Shown here in pieces: positions 1-7,202 of a stretch of DNA of 7,599 nucleotides (the first letter of the stretch is position 1; each line of letters opens with the position of its first letter). The stretch is taken from assembly GCA_030600135.1 (NCBI GenBank), contig JAUVMS010000151.1, forward strand, positions 1 to 7,599, read 5' to 3'. The notes beneath the pieces are model-generated. The model ran no database searches and was not told the DNA's origin. It worked only from the letters and a program-made list of their open reading frames with translations. The stretch comes from Hyphomicrobiales bacterium. Its GTDB lineage: Bacteria; Pseudomonadota; Alphaproteobacteria; Rhizobiales; JAUVMS01. The translations under genes and the position numbers were made by a program.

Positions 1-7
1 AGAAGAC

Positions 8-1588
8 ATGATACGGGCAATGACCCTTGGTGCAGTCGTCGTTCTGGCTGCTGCAAACCTTACAACATCAGTATTCGCAAAGGATCTCACCATCGGGCTC
101 GCATCAGAGCCAACGTCGATTGATCCACACTTTCACAATCTCGGCCCCAACAATGCCTTTGCCACGCATATCTTTGACCGTCTTGTGAAGACTGACGAGA
201 AGCAGTCCCTCATCCCCGGTCTCGCGGTGTCGTGGAAGCCGTTGGACGATACCACCTGGGAGTTCAAGCTACGCAAGGGCGTGAAGTTCCATGACGGCTC
301 GCCATTTACCGCGGACGACGTGATCTTCACCTTCGAGCGTGCGCCAAACGTGCCCAACAGCCCTTCGAGTTATGCCACGTACATCAAGGGCAAGACGGTC
401 GAGAAAATTGACGACCACACGGTGCACATCAAGACCAAACGGCCTTACCCGTTGATGCCGAACGATATGTCCACATTCCCAATTGTCTCCAAGAAGAGCG
501 GAGCGGGCGCCAAGACCGAGGACTTTAACTCCGGCAAGGCGGCCATCGGCACCGGGCCCTACAAGTTCGTGGAATACGTGCCGGGCGATCGCATCGTCAT
601 TACCCGCAACGACGACTATTGGGGCGACAAGGCGAAATGGGACAAAGTCACGTTCAAACCGATCAAGTCCGGACCGTCCCGTGTCGCGGCCCTGCTTGCC
701 GGCGATGTCGACGTCATCGAAAGTGTGCCCACGACCGACATCGAGCGCCTGAAAAACGAGCCCAAGGTCCAGCTGTCCCAGGGCATTTCCAACCGCGTCA
801 TCTATCTCCATCTCGATCATGACCGCGATGCCTCGCCATTCGTGAAGGCAAAGGATGGCAGCAACATCAAAAACCCGCTCAAGGATCCACGCGTACGCCT
901 GGCGATTTCCAAGGCGATCAACCGCGATGCCATTGTCGAGCGCGTGATGGAGGACGTCGCGATCAAGGCTGGCCAGCTGCTGCCGGAGGGTTTTTTCGGC
1001 GTATCACCGAAATTGGCACCGTTGGAGCACGATCCCAATGCTGCGAAGAAGTTGCTGACCGATGCCGGCTTGGCCAATGGATTCAGCATAACAATCCATG
1101 GCCCAAACGATCGCTACATCAATGACGCCAAGATCGCTGAGGCTGTCGCACAGATGCTGACCCGCATCGGCATCAAAACCGCGGTCGAGACCATGCCCCG
1201 CTCGGTCTATTTCAAGCGTGCCTCGCGCGGAGGACCGGACAAGACACCGGAGTTCAGCTTCATTCTGGTGGGCTGGGGCGCAGGGTCCGGTGAGGCGTCT
1301 TCACCGCTGAAGTCGCTCATCCATACCTATGACAAGTCCCGCGGCTTTGGCGCTTCAAATCGCGGTCGCTACTCCAATGCCGAGATCGACAAGCTGATCG
1401 AGGATGCGCTTGCCACAGTCGATGACGCCAAGCGCCAAAAGTTGTTGGCCAAGGCGACCGAAATGGCGATCGCCGATGTCGCGATTATTCCGCTCCACTA
1501 TCAGGTCAACACCTGGGCCGCCAAGAAGGGGCTCAAGTACAAGGCCCGAACGGACGAGCGAACCGTCGCCATGGGCGTCACCGAATAG
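8..1588 (+). CDS. ABC transporter periplasmic substrate-binding protein, SBP_bac_5 (dipeptide/oligopeptide type)
   Basis: This protein binds the substrate in the periplasm and hands it to the permeases encoded next to it. Its 526 residues match the usual family length. Residues 1-24 look like a signal peptide: a short basic start, a hydrophobic core and a Val-Phe-Ala end, with cleavage likely after Ala24. No lipobox Cys is present, so it should be a soluble periplasmic protein. Family hallmarks are the stretch around residues 84-111 (WEFKLRKGVKFHDG, then TADDVIFTFER) and GTGPYKFVEY at 181-190 followed by NDDYWG at 201-206. The protein has no cysteine at all, so it lacks the disulfides known in enteric DppA and OppA. 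The start at 8 lies only seven bases inside the window with weak Shine-Dalgarno-like AGAAG before it. The frame is open to the window edge, so an upstream start cannot be excluded; Met5 is another option. The operon promoter is outside the window. The substrate is unknown: family 5 proteins also carry opines, glutathione, nickel and sugars, but the downstream peptidase favours a peptide-like compound. Confidence 0.95.
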   Translation: MIRAMTLGAVVVLAAANLTTSVFAKDLTIGLASEPTSIDPHFHNLGPNNAFATHIFDRLVKTDEKQSLIPGLAVSWKPLDDTTWEFKLRKGVKFHDGSPFTADDVIFTFERAPNVPNSPSSYATYIKGKTVEKIDDHTVHIKTKRPYPLMPNDMSTFPIVSKKSGAGAKTEDFNSGKAAIGTGPYKFVEYVPGDRIVITRNDDYWGDKAKWDKVTFKPIKSGPSRVAALLAGDVDVIESVPTTDIERLKNEPKVQLSQGISNRVIYLHLDHDRDASPFVKAKDGSNIKNPLKDPRVRLAISKAINRDAIVERVMEDVAIKAGQLLPEGFFGVSPKLAPLEHDPNAAKKLLTDAGLANGFSITIHGPNDRYINDAKIAEAVAQMLTRIGIKTAVETMPRSVYFKRASRGGPDKTPEFSFILVGWGAGSGEASSPLKSLIHTYDKSRGFGASNRGRYSNAEIDKLIEDALATVDDAKRQKLLAKATEMAIADVAIIPLHYQVNTWAAKKGLKYKARTDERTVAMGVTE

Positions 1589-1599
1589 GAGCCAATCTG

Positions 1600-1630
1600 T
1601 CGGCCGGTTGTACCCTCTGCCGCCGGCCGA
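1600..1630 (+). promoter_or_regulatory. Intercistronic hairpin between binding-protein and permease genes
   Basis: An inverted repeat of 8 bp (TCGGCCGG at 1600-1607 and CCGGCCGA at 1623-1630) encloses a 15-base loop in the 67-base gap after the binding-protein stop codon. No T-run follows, so it does not look like an intrinsic terminator. In many importer operons a hairpin at this position protects the 3' end of the binding-protein message or partly reduces read-through, which yields more binding protein than permease. That role is inferred here from position and shape only. Confidence 0.5.
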
Positions 1631-1655
1631 TCGGTATCATTAATGGAGCACTGGC

Positions 1656-2633
1656 ATGACGGCCTTCGTGATCCGGCGCTTGCTGCAAAGCGCGGTGGTC
1701 GTGTTCGTGATGTCGCTCATCGTCTTCTTCGGCGTCAATGTTGTCGGCGACCCGGTCGACATGCTGATCAATCCCGAGGCCGATCAAGAAGACATCGAAC
1801 GCGCCATTCGCGCGCTCGGTCTCGATAGGCCGATCGGCGAGCAGTACTTCTATTTCGTGAAGGGCGCTCTCTCCGGCGATTTTGGCCGCTCTTTCATTTT
1901 TGGCGAGCCGGCCCTAAAGCTCGTGCTCCAGCGCATGCCGGCAACCTTTGAGCTGGCTTTCACGGCACTCGTCATGGCGATCGTGTTCGGCATTCCGCTC
2001 GGTCTCTATGCCGGGCTGAGACCCAATGCGTTGAGCTCAAAGACCATCATGGCGGGGTCGATACTGGGCTTCAGCCTGCCGACATTCTGGGTCGGGCTGA
2101 TGCTCATCATGGTATTCGCCGTCATGCTGGGTTGGCTACCAGCCACCGGGCGCGGGGAGGTCGCAACCATCCTCGGAATATCCTCCAGCCTGTTCACCCT
2201 AGACGGCTTGAGCCATATTCTCTTGCCCGCCTTCAATCTGGCGCTCCTGAAAATCTCCCTGGTTATCCGCCTTACGAGGGCTGGCACCCGAGAGGCCATA
2301 TACCAGGACTACATCAAGTTCGCCCGTGCCAAGGGGTTGAGCGAAAACCGCATCATTTTCGTCCACCTACTCAAGAACATTCTGATACCCGTGGTAACGG
2401 TTCTCGGGCTCGAATTCGGCAATCTCGTCGCCTTTTCGGTCGTCACCGAAACGATCTTTGCCTGGCCCGGCATGGGCAAGCTGCTGATCGATTCCATTCA
2501 GCAGCTCGATCGCCCGGTCATCGTCGCCTATCTCATCGTCATTGTCCTCCTTTTCGTGTTGATCAACCTCATTGTCGACGTTCTTTATTCGGTGCTTGAT
2601 CCCCGCGTTCGCATTGGCGAGAGCCAGACATGA
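1656..2633 (+). CDS. ABC transporter permease, DppB/OppB type
   Basis: This is one of the two inner-membrane subunits forming the translocation channel. Its 325 residues fit the family. A hydrophobic helix at about residues 9-29 is followed by a periplasmic stretch with the typical GDPVD and ALGLDRPIGEQY segments (about 31-64) and GDFGRSF (74-80). Further membrane segments lie at about 98-120, 131-158, 185-205, 243-265 and 287-313. The cytoplasmic EAA loop that docks on the ATPase is at about 218-241 (DYIKFARAKGLSENRI, then HLLKN). The C-terminus has the usual YSVLDPRVR. The start is supported by GGAG at 1645-1648, seven bases before the ATG. It overlaps the next permease gene by four bases (ATGA at 2630-2633). 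Confidence 0.95.
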   Translation: MTAFVIRRLLQSAVVVFVMSLIVFFGVNVVGDPVDMLINPEADQEDIERAIRALGLDRPIGEQYFYFVKGALSGDFGRSFIFGEPALKLVLQRMPATFELAFTALVMAIVFGIPLGLYAGLRPNALSSKTIMAGSILGFSLPTFWVGLMLIMVFAVMLGWLPATGRGEVATILGISSSLFTLDGLSHILLPAFNLALLKISLVIRLTRAGTREAIYQDYIKFARAKGLSENRIIFVHLLKNILIPVVTVLGLEFGNLVAFSVVTETIFAWPGMGKLLIDSIQQLDRPVIVAYLIVIVLLFVLINLIVDVLYSVLDPRVRIGESQT

Positions 2634-3559
2634 CCACGACCGCCAATCAGGATCCCGAAATCGCTCCAACGGAGCTCGCCGGCCAGTTCCAATCCCCTTT
2701 TCGCCGCTTCGTTTCCGATTTCTTCGAAAGCTGGGTAGCGACCGTTGCCTTCGCGCTTTTCCTCGTCATTGTTTTCGGCGCGCTGTTTGCCCCGCTCATC
2801 AGCCCCCAAGATCCTTACGACCTCGCCCAAGTCGACGTCATGGAGAGCCGCCTTCCACCTGGCTCAATGAGCTATCAGGGCTACACATTCCTATTGGGAA
2901 CGGACGGGGCCGGCCGCGATCTATTCAGCGCAATCCTCTATGGCCTCAGGATATCGCTTTCCGTCGGCGTCGTGAGCGGCATCATCGCCATGATCATCGG
3001 CTCGTCGGTGGGTCTCACGGCCGCCTACTGCGGCGGGCGCGTCGAGGCCCTCATCATGCGCATTGTGGATTTGCAGCTCTCGTTTCCGGCGATCCTCATC
3101 GCACTCATGCTGCTCGCCGTTTTCGGCAAGGGCGTCGACAAGATCATGATCGCGCTGGTGACCGTGCAGTGGGCCTACTACGCTCGAACCGTGCGCAGCA
3201 CGGCAATCGTCGAACGGCAAAAGGAATATGTCGAGGCCGCGCGCTGCCTCGGTCTTTCCCACAAGCGCGTTTTGTTCCACCATATACTACCCAACTGCCT
3301 CGCGCCCCTCATCGTCGTCGTCACCGTGCAGACCGCCCACGCCATCGCGCTTGAGGCGACCTTATCGTTCCTCGGTGTCGGCTTGCCGCAGACGGAACCC
3401 TCCCTCGGCTTGCTGATCTCAAACGGGTTCGAATACATGCTGAGCGGCAGATATTGGATCAGCTTCTTTCCCGGTATCGCGCTCTTGCTCACCATCGTCT
3501 CAATCAATCTCGTCGGCGATCAACTGCGCGACGTCCTCAATCCGAGGCTGCAGCGATGA
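2630..3559 (+). CDS. ABC transporter permease, DppC/OppC type
   Basis: This is the second channel subunit, expected to pair with the DppB-type protein. Its 309 residues match the family. A cytoplasmic N-terminal tail of about 35 residues precedes the first membrane helix (about 36-57). A periplasmic loop carries the DppC hallmark LLGTDGAGRDLFS (88-100). More membrane segments lie at about 108-133, 150-168, 225-245 and 278-297. The EAA loop is at about 199-222 (EYVEAARCLGLSHKRV, then HHILPN). The C-terminus has the family ending GDQLRDVLNPRL. The start overlaps the previous stop as ATGA, with GAGAG at 2619-2623 as a likely ribosome site, so translation is probably coupled to the upstream permease. 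It overlaps the following ATPase gene in the same way (3556-3559). Confidence 0.95.
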   Translation: MTTTANQDPEIAPTELAGQFQSPFRRFVSDFFESWVATVAFALFLVIVFGALFAPLISPQDPYDLAQVDVMESRLPPGSMSYQGYTFLLGTDGAGRDLFSAILYGLRISLSVGVVSGIIAMIIGSSVGLTAAYCGGRVEALIMRIVDLQLSFPAILIALMLLAVFGKGVDKIMIALVTVQWAYYARTVRSTAIVERQKEYVEAARCLGLSHKRVLFHHILPNCLAPLIVVVTVQTAHAIALEATLSFLGVGLPQTEPSLGLLISNGFEYMLSGRYWISFFPGIALLLTIVSINLVGDQLRDVLNPRLQR

Positions 3560-4545
3560 CGGACCAAGTACCAACGCTGGAGGTTGTCGATCTGGCAACC
3601 CATTTTTTCACCAAGGCCGGTATCGTCAAGGCCGTCGACGGCGTCAGCTTCAGTGTCGGTGCAGGCGAGGTCGTCGGCCTGGTTGGTGAGTCGGGATCCG
3701 GCAAGACCGTGACGGGATTTTCAATCGTCGGGCTCGTCGATCCGCCGGGCAAAGTCGTTTCGGGCTCCATTCGGCTCAAGGGCGAGGATCTCGTTCACGC
3801 CAACGCCGAGCGATTGCGTGAGATCCGCGGCAACCAGGTCGCAATGATTTTCCAGGATCCCATGATGACACTCAATCCGGTGCTGCGCATCGATACGCAG
3901 ATGATCGAAGCGGTCCGCGCCCACCGCGAGCTCAACCGAGCCGCGGCGCGAGAGATCGCCCGCAACGCCCTCGGTCAGGTGGGCATTCCATCACCGAACG
4001 AGCGGCTTAAGGCCTACCCCCATCAACTCTCGGGCGGCATGCGCCAGCGGGTCGCAATCGCCATCGCGTTCGTGAACAAGCCCGATCTCATCATCGCCGA
4101 CGAACCGACAACCGCGCTTGATGTCACCATCCAAGCTCAAATCATCCACGAGGCGCAAACGCTCTGCCGGCAAACAGGTACGGCCCTGATTTGGATCACC
4201 CACGACTTGGCCGTCGTCGCCGGTCTTGCCGACCGCATTTGCGTCATGTATGCGGGCCGCATCGTCGAGGCGGGTCCGTCGGATGACGTGCTCGACCGGC
4301 CCATGCATCCCTACACCGCCGGCCTCATAGGTTCGGTACCAACCCACAACAAGCGCGGTGAACGCTTGCGGCAGATCCCCGGGATGACGCCCTCATTGCT
4401 CAACCTTCCGCCGGGATGCGCGTTTCGCAGCCGCTGTGCGAACGCCCAGAGCAACTGCCAACAAACGCCGGATGAAACAACGCCGTTTGATGGCCGCCGG
4501 CTGCGCTGCCATCACCCTATGACTGCAATCGAGCGTCAGCCATGA
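3556..4545 (+). CDS. ABC transporter ATP-binding protein, DppD/OppD type
   Basis: This is the first of two ATPases that power import from the cytoplasmic face. It has 329 residues with all working motifs: Walker A GESGSGKT (44-51), Q-loop Gln100, signature LSGGMRQR (158-165), Walker B LIIADEP with Glu183 as catalytic base (178-184), and switch His216. The C-terminal oligopeptide_HPY region begins near HPYTAGL (251-257) and holds Cys288, Cys294, Cys301 and Cys318. Cysteines at this place in the Dpp/Opp ATPases are known to hold a [4Fe-4S] cluster in some structures. The frame is open upstream to an ATG at 3454, but the start at 3556 is chosen because it gives the standard ATGA overlap, has GAGG at 3544-3547, and begins the protein just before the ABC domain, as is usual. 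It overlaps the next gene at 4542-4545. Confidence 0.95.
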   Translation: MTDQVPTLEVVDLATHFFTKAGIVKAVDGVSFSVGAGEVVGLVGESGSGKTVTGFSIVGLVDPPGKVVSGSIRLKGEDLVHANAERLREIRGNQVAMIFQDPMMTLNPVLRIDTQMIEAVRAHRELNRAAAREIARNALGQVGIPSPNERLKAYPHQLSGGMRQRVAIAIAFVNKPDLIIADEPTTALDVTIQAQIIHEAQTLCRQTGTALIWITHDLAVVAGLADRICVMYAGRIVEAGPSDDVLDRPMHPYTAGLIGSVPTHNKRGERLRQIPGMTPSLLNLPPGCAFRSRCANAQSNCQQTPDETTPFDGRRLRCHHPMTAIERQP

Positions 4546-5552
4546 CCGCGATGATCGAGACCCACGACCTCTCTAAGGACTTCGTCAAAAAGCTTGATTT
4601 TGCGGGCAAGATCGCCACCCACCTCGGCGCTGATCTGCACGAGCAGGTGGTCCGTGCCGTCGACAGGGTTCATCTTGGGGTGGAAAAAGGAGAGGTGGTC
4701 GGTCTTGTCGGAGAGTCGGGCTGCGGGAAATCGACACTCGGTCGCATGGTTGCGGGCATCTTGGCGCCCACATTGGGGCACGTGCTCTTCAACGGCGAGG
4801 ACTACGCCGAGCTCAGCGGACCGCAAGCAAGGCGGGCCCAACTCGCCGTCCAGATGATCTTTCAAGACCCCTATGCCTCTCTCAATCCGCGCCACCGCGT
4901 CGAGACCATTGTTGGCGAAGCGCCGCTCGTCCATGGCCTTGCAAGCAAGAGCGGCCTTGCCGACTATGTCGACGATATTCTGAAGCGCGTCGGTCTCGAT
5001 CCGGAGTGCAAACGGCGCTACCCACACCAGTTTTCCGGCGGCCAACGCCAGAGGCTCGGCATTGCCCGCGCGCTCGCCGTCAAACCGGACTTCCTGGTCT
5101 GCGACGAGGCGATCGCCGCGCTCGATGTTTCGATCCAGGCCCAGGTCTTGAACCTTTTCATGGATTTGCGCGAGGAGTTCGATCTCACCTACCTTTTCAT
5201 CAGCCACGATCTCAGCGTGGTCGAGCATATCTCCGATCGCGTCGTCATCATGTATCTCGGTCGCGTTGTCGAGGTGGCGCCAACCGAGGTGCTATTCGAG
5301 CAACCCAATCACCCCTATGCAGCCGCACTGCTTGCAGAAATCCCGCGTCTCGATCAGCGCAAGCGGCAATTCAAACCAATCGAGGGTGAGATCCCCTCTC
5401 CCATCCACCCACCAAGCGGATGCCATTTTCATCCTCGCTGCCCGCACGCCTTTGCACGCTGTCAAAGCGAGGTCCCGGCGCTCCAGAAAATTGCCCCCGG
5501 TCGCTATGCCGCCTGTCATCTGAACGACGAGCCAACACCCAAGAACGAGTGA
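4542..5552 (+). CDS. ABC transporter ATP-binding protein, DppF/OppF type
   Basis: This is the second ATPase, expected to form a heterodimer with the DppD-type subunit. It has 336 residues: Walker A GESGCGKS (57-64), Q-loop Gln108 in MIFQDPYASLNP, signature FSGGQRQR (164-171), Walker B FLVCDEA with Glu189 (184-190), and switch His222. Ala replaces the usual Pro after the Walker B Asp-Glu, and the D-loop reads AALD rather than SALD; both changes are mild and the site should remain active. An extra segment at about residues 17-38 lies between the first strand and the usual AVD motif and seems typical of a DppF subgroup. The C-terminal HPY region has Cys294, Cys300, Cys307 and Cys325, a pattern nearly identical to that of its partner. 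No strong Shine-Dalgarno is seen at the ATGA overlap, so coupling to the upstream gene probably drives translation. Confidence 0.95.
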   Translation: MTAMIETHDLSKDFVKKLDFAGKIATHLGADLHEQVVRAVDRVHLGVEKGEVVGLVGESGCGKSTLGRMVAGILAPTLGHVLFNGEDYAELSGPQARRAQLAVQMIFQDPYASLNPRHRVETIVGEAPLVHGLASKSGLADYVDDILKRVGLDPECKRRYPHQFSGGQRQRLGIARALAVKPDFLVCDEAIAALDVSIQAQVLNLFMDLREEFDLTYLFISHDLSVVEHISDRVVIMYLGRVVEVAPTEVLFEQPNHPYAAALLAEIPRLDQRKRQFKPIEGEIPSPIHPPSGCHFHPRCPHAFARCQSEVPALQKIAPGRYAACHLNDEPTPKNE

Positions 5553-5561
5553 GAGACCATC

Positions 5562-6680
5562 ATGCACACGCCCTCGCCAGAAGAAATTCTCTCCGGGATC
5601 CGCGAATGGGTCGAGGTTGAGAGCCAGACTGCAAATGTCGCCGGCGTCAATCGCATGATGGACATCGTGCAGGCCAACTATGACGGTATCGGCGCAACGA
5701 CGGAGCGAATTCCCGGCACGGACGGCCGTGGCGACCATCTCTCGGTCGCGTCACCCTGGGGTGGAGAAGAAAAAGGCATTCTCGTTCTTTCCCGCCTCGA
5801 CACGGTGCATCCGACAGGCACGCTCGAGACGTTGCCTTATCGCATTGACGGCGACAAAGCCTACGGTCCCGGCATCTACGACATGAAGGGCGGCGCCTAC
5901 CTTGCATGGGTTGCCTACCGCGCGATCGTCGAAGCAGGCCGCACGACACCGCTGCCCATCCGTTTCCTCTACGTCTCGGACGAAGAAGTGGGCAGCCCAA
6001 CCTCGCGCCGCCACATCGAGGCCGCAGGTGAGTGCGCAAAATTTGTGCTGGTGACCGAGCCGGCCCGTGACGGCGGCAAAATTGTCGTCGGCCGACAAGG
6101 TTCTGCCCGGTTTCGTATGACCACGCATGGACGGCCTGCCCACTCAGGCGGGCGTCACAGCTACGGGCGGAGCGCGATTCTCGAGATGGCCCGCCAAATC
6201 GTCGCCATCGAGGCACGGACGGACTATGACCGTAAAATCACCACCAACGTCGGCCTCATCGACGGTGGCAGTGCTGTCAATACAATCCCGGAACATTGTC
6301 GCGCCCAACTCGACATTCGCTTCAACGATCTGGCTGTCGGCCAGGAGATGGTCGCCTGGTTGATGGAGCGAAAATCCTACGACGACGACGTTACCCTAAA
6401 GGTCGAAGGCGGCATCACCAGACCACCCTTCGACCGCACGCCAGCGATCGACAGCTTATTCTCCCACGCAAAGGGGCTCGCTGCCGAGATTGGTTTCGAG
6501 TTGGTCGGCACATGGACGGGCGGGGGCAGCGACGCCTGTTTCGTGGCCGATCGAGTCCCGCTTCTAGACGGCCTGGGTGTCGACGGCGCCGGCGCCCATA
6601 CGCTCGAGGAACACGTGTTTATCTCCTCCCTCGTCCCACGCATGCTGTTGTTGCGCAAACTCTTCGAGACACTGTCATGA
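5562..6680 (+). CDS. M20 family metallopeptidase (carboxypeptidase G2 / ArgE-DapE type) with an Arg in place of a metal-binding His
   Basis: Enzymes of this family remove an amino acid from a peptide or N-acyl compound using two metal ions. The 372 residues have no signal peptide, so the protein should be cytoplasmic and act on imported substrate. The catalytic domain is about 1-175, the M20 dimerisation domain about 176-290 (GRQGSARF, then GRPAHSG with His194), and the catalytic domain then resumes. Visible site residues are Asp80, bridging Asp107 (GPGIYDMKGG), general base Glu141 with ligand Glu142 (SDEE), ligand Glu166 (TEP) and ligand His346 (GAHTLEEH). The expected ligand His of the H-x-D motif is Arg78 (SRLDTVHPTG; codon CGC at 5793-5795). 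By family knowledge this should weaken or abolish one metal site, so the protein may be inactive, altered, or affected by a sequence error. The gene lies nine bases after the DppF-type gene, with GAGAG at 5551-5555 as a weak ribosome site, and clearly belongs to the same operon. The substrate is unknown. Confidence 0.9.
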   Translation: MHTPSPEEILSGIREWVEVESQTANVAGVNRMMDIVQANYDGIGATTERIPGTDGRGDHLSVASPWGGEEKGILVLSRLDTVHPTGTLETLPYRIDGDKAYGPGIYDMKGGAYLAWVAYRAIVEAGRTTPLPIRFLYVSDEEVGSPTSRRHIEAAGECAKFVLVTEPARDGGKIVVGRQGSARFRMTTHGRPAHSGGRHSYGRSAILEMARQIVAIEARTDYDRKITTNVGLIDGGSAVNTIPEHCRAQLDIRFNDLAVGQEMVAWLMERKSYDDDVTLKVEGGITRPPFDRTPAIDSLFSHAKGLAAEIGFELVGTWTGGGSDACFVADRVPLLDGLGVDGAGAHTLEEHVFISSLVPRMLLLRKLFETLS

Positions 6681-6733
6681 ACGCCATGACGAGCCGAATG
6701 CACCAGGTGATGGCCGTCCCGCCCGCAAACTGA
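6677..6733 (+). other. 18-codon reading frame coupled to the M20 gene; possible stub of a lost operon gene
   Basis: An ATG at 6677 overlaps the M20 stop codon as ATGA, the same junction style used three times upstream in this operon. It opens a frame of only 18 residues (MNAMTSRMHQVMAVPPAN) that ends with TGA seven bases before the stop codon of the convergent gene. No domain can be recognised. It could be the N-terminus of a former downstream gene cut off by a deletion or rearrangement, a short leader-like peptide, or chance. The repeated junction pattern makes the remnant idea attractive but does not prove it. Confidence 0.25.
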
Positions 6734-6740
6734 CCGCGTT

Positions 6741-7142
6741 CTAACCCGACGGTGAAGATGCCCCCTCCTGCAGTGCCTTAAAGCGTTCGGCATTGGGGCA
6801 AAAGGCTTCATATCCACCAATATCCGCCTCGTGATCAGCGAGCCAGAGACGGCATTCTCCACGCCGCTTACACTGTGCGCACGCACGTACGATGTCGACA
6901 CGCATCCACGGACTCTTTGCGATGTGACCAGGGTCCACCCCCAGTCGACGCGACATCGCCTCGACGCGCTCATGGGTATCCGCCGCGCCCGCGGCGATAC
7001 ATGACGCATCATTGCGGCTCAGTCCAATATCCCTAAGCTCGCGCGCATCGAAAGAGGCCACTTCGCGCATTGCACGTAAGCGCTTCAACTGATTGCCCAA
7101 CAACCGACGGGCACGCAACACAGTACTCTCGAGAGACACCAT
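6741..7142 (-). CDS. Small DUF6455-type protein with DUF1127-like N-terminal segment
   Basis: The function is unknown. The 133-residue protein has two recognisable parts. Residues 19-46 (LKRLRAM through DARELRDIGLSRNDA) resemble the short arginine-rich DUF1127/YjiS motif. Residues 64-125 match the DUF6455 pattern: SRRLGVDPG, then Cys88-x2-Cys91-x5-Cys97, a Trp-Leu pair at 100-101, and FCPNAERF with Cys115. The four cysteines are spaced like a small zinc or iron-sulfur binding site, which is inference. No signal peptide or membrane segment is seen, so it is probably cytoplasmic. The frame is open to an ATG at 7262, but the start at 7142 is preferred: GGTGGAG sits eight bases before it, and the longer version would place an FNR/FixK-type operator inside the coding region. 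It is convergent with the importer operon, with a 60-base gap after the M20 stop codon and no clear terminator. An FNR/FixK-type box 67 bases upstream suggests induction at low oxygen. Confidence 0.75.
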   Translation of the reverse strand: MVSLESTVLRARRLLGNQLKRLRAMREVASFDARELRDIGLSRNDASCIAAGAADTHERVEAMSRRLGVDPGHIAKSPWMRVDIVRACAQCKRRGECRLWLADHEADIGGYEAFCPNAERFKALQEGASSPSG

Positions 7143-7150
7143 GAGATCAA

Positions 7151-7157
7151 CTCCACC
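7151..7157 (-). promoter_or_regulatory. Ribosome binding site that sets the DUF6455-type start
   Basis: On the - strand GGTGGAG occurs here, with eight bases between it and the ATG at 7142-7140. It is the strongest Shine-Dalgarno-like match near this gene. It decides in favour of the 133-residue product over the 173-residue version starting at 7262. Confidence 0.6.
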
Positions 7158-7202
7158 ACGGCCAGCAAACGCACTTTTGCCATCTGCCGCTACTTCCGCG
7201 CA

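Noticed and set aside
269..820. A 183-residue open frame on the - strand inside the binding-protein gene
   Set aside because: It lies wholly antisense to a clearly real gene and shows no domain; long antisense frames are common in GC-rich coding DNA.
2572..3354. A 260-residue + strand frame overlapping the DppC-type gene
   Set aside because: It is very rich in Arg, Pro and His and out of frame with a permease that has all its family motifs, so it is a frame shadow.
4536..5228. A 230-residue open frame on the - strand across the DppF-type gene
   Set aside because: It mirrors the codon structure of the ATPase gene, with no recognisable family or separate start signal.
6681..6740. Search for a bidirectional terminator between the convergent genes
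   Set aside because: Only weak inverted repeats and no T-run were seen on either strand.
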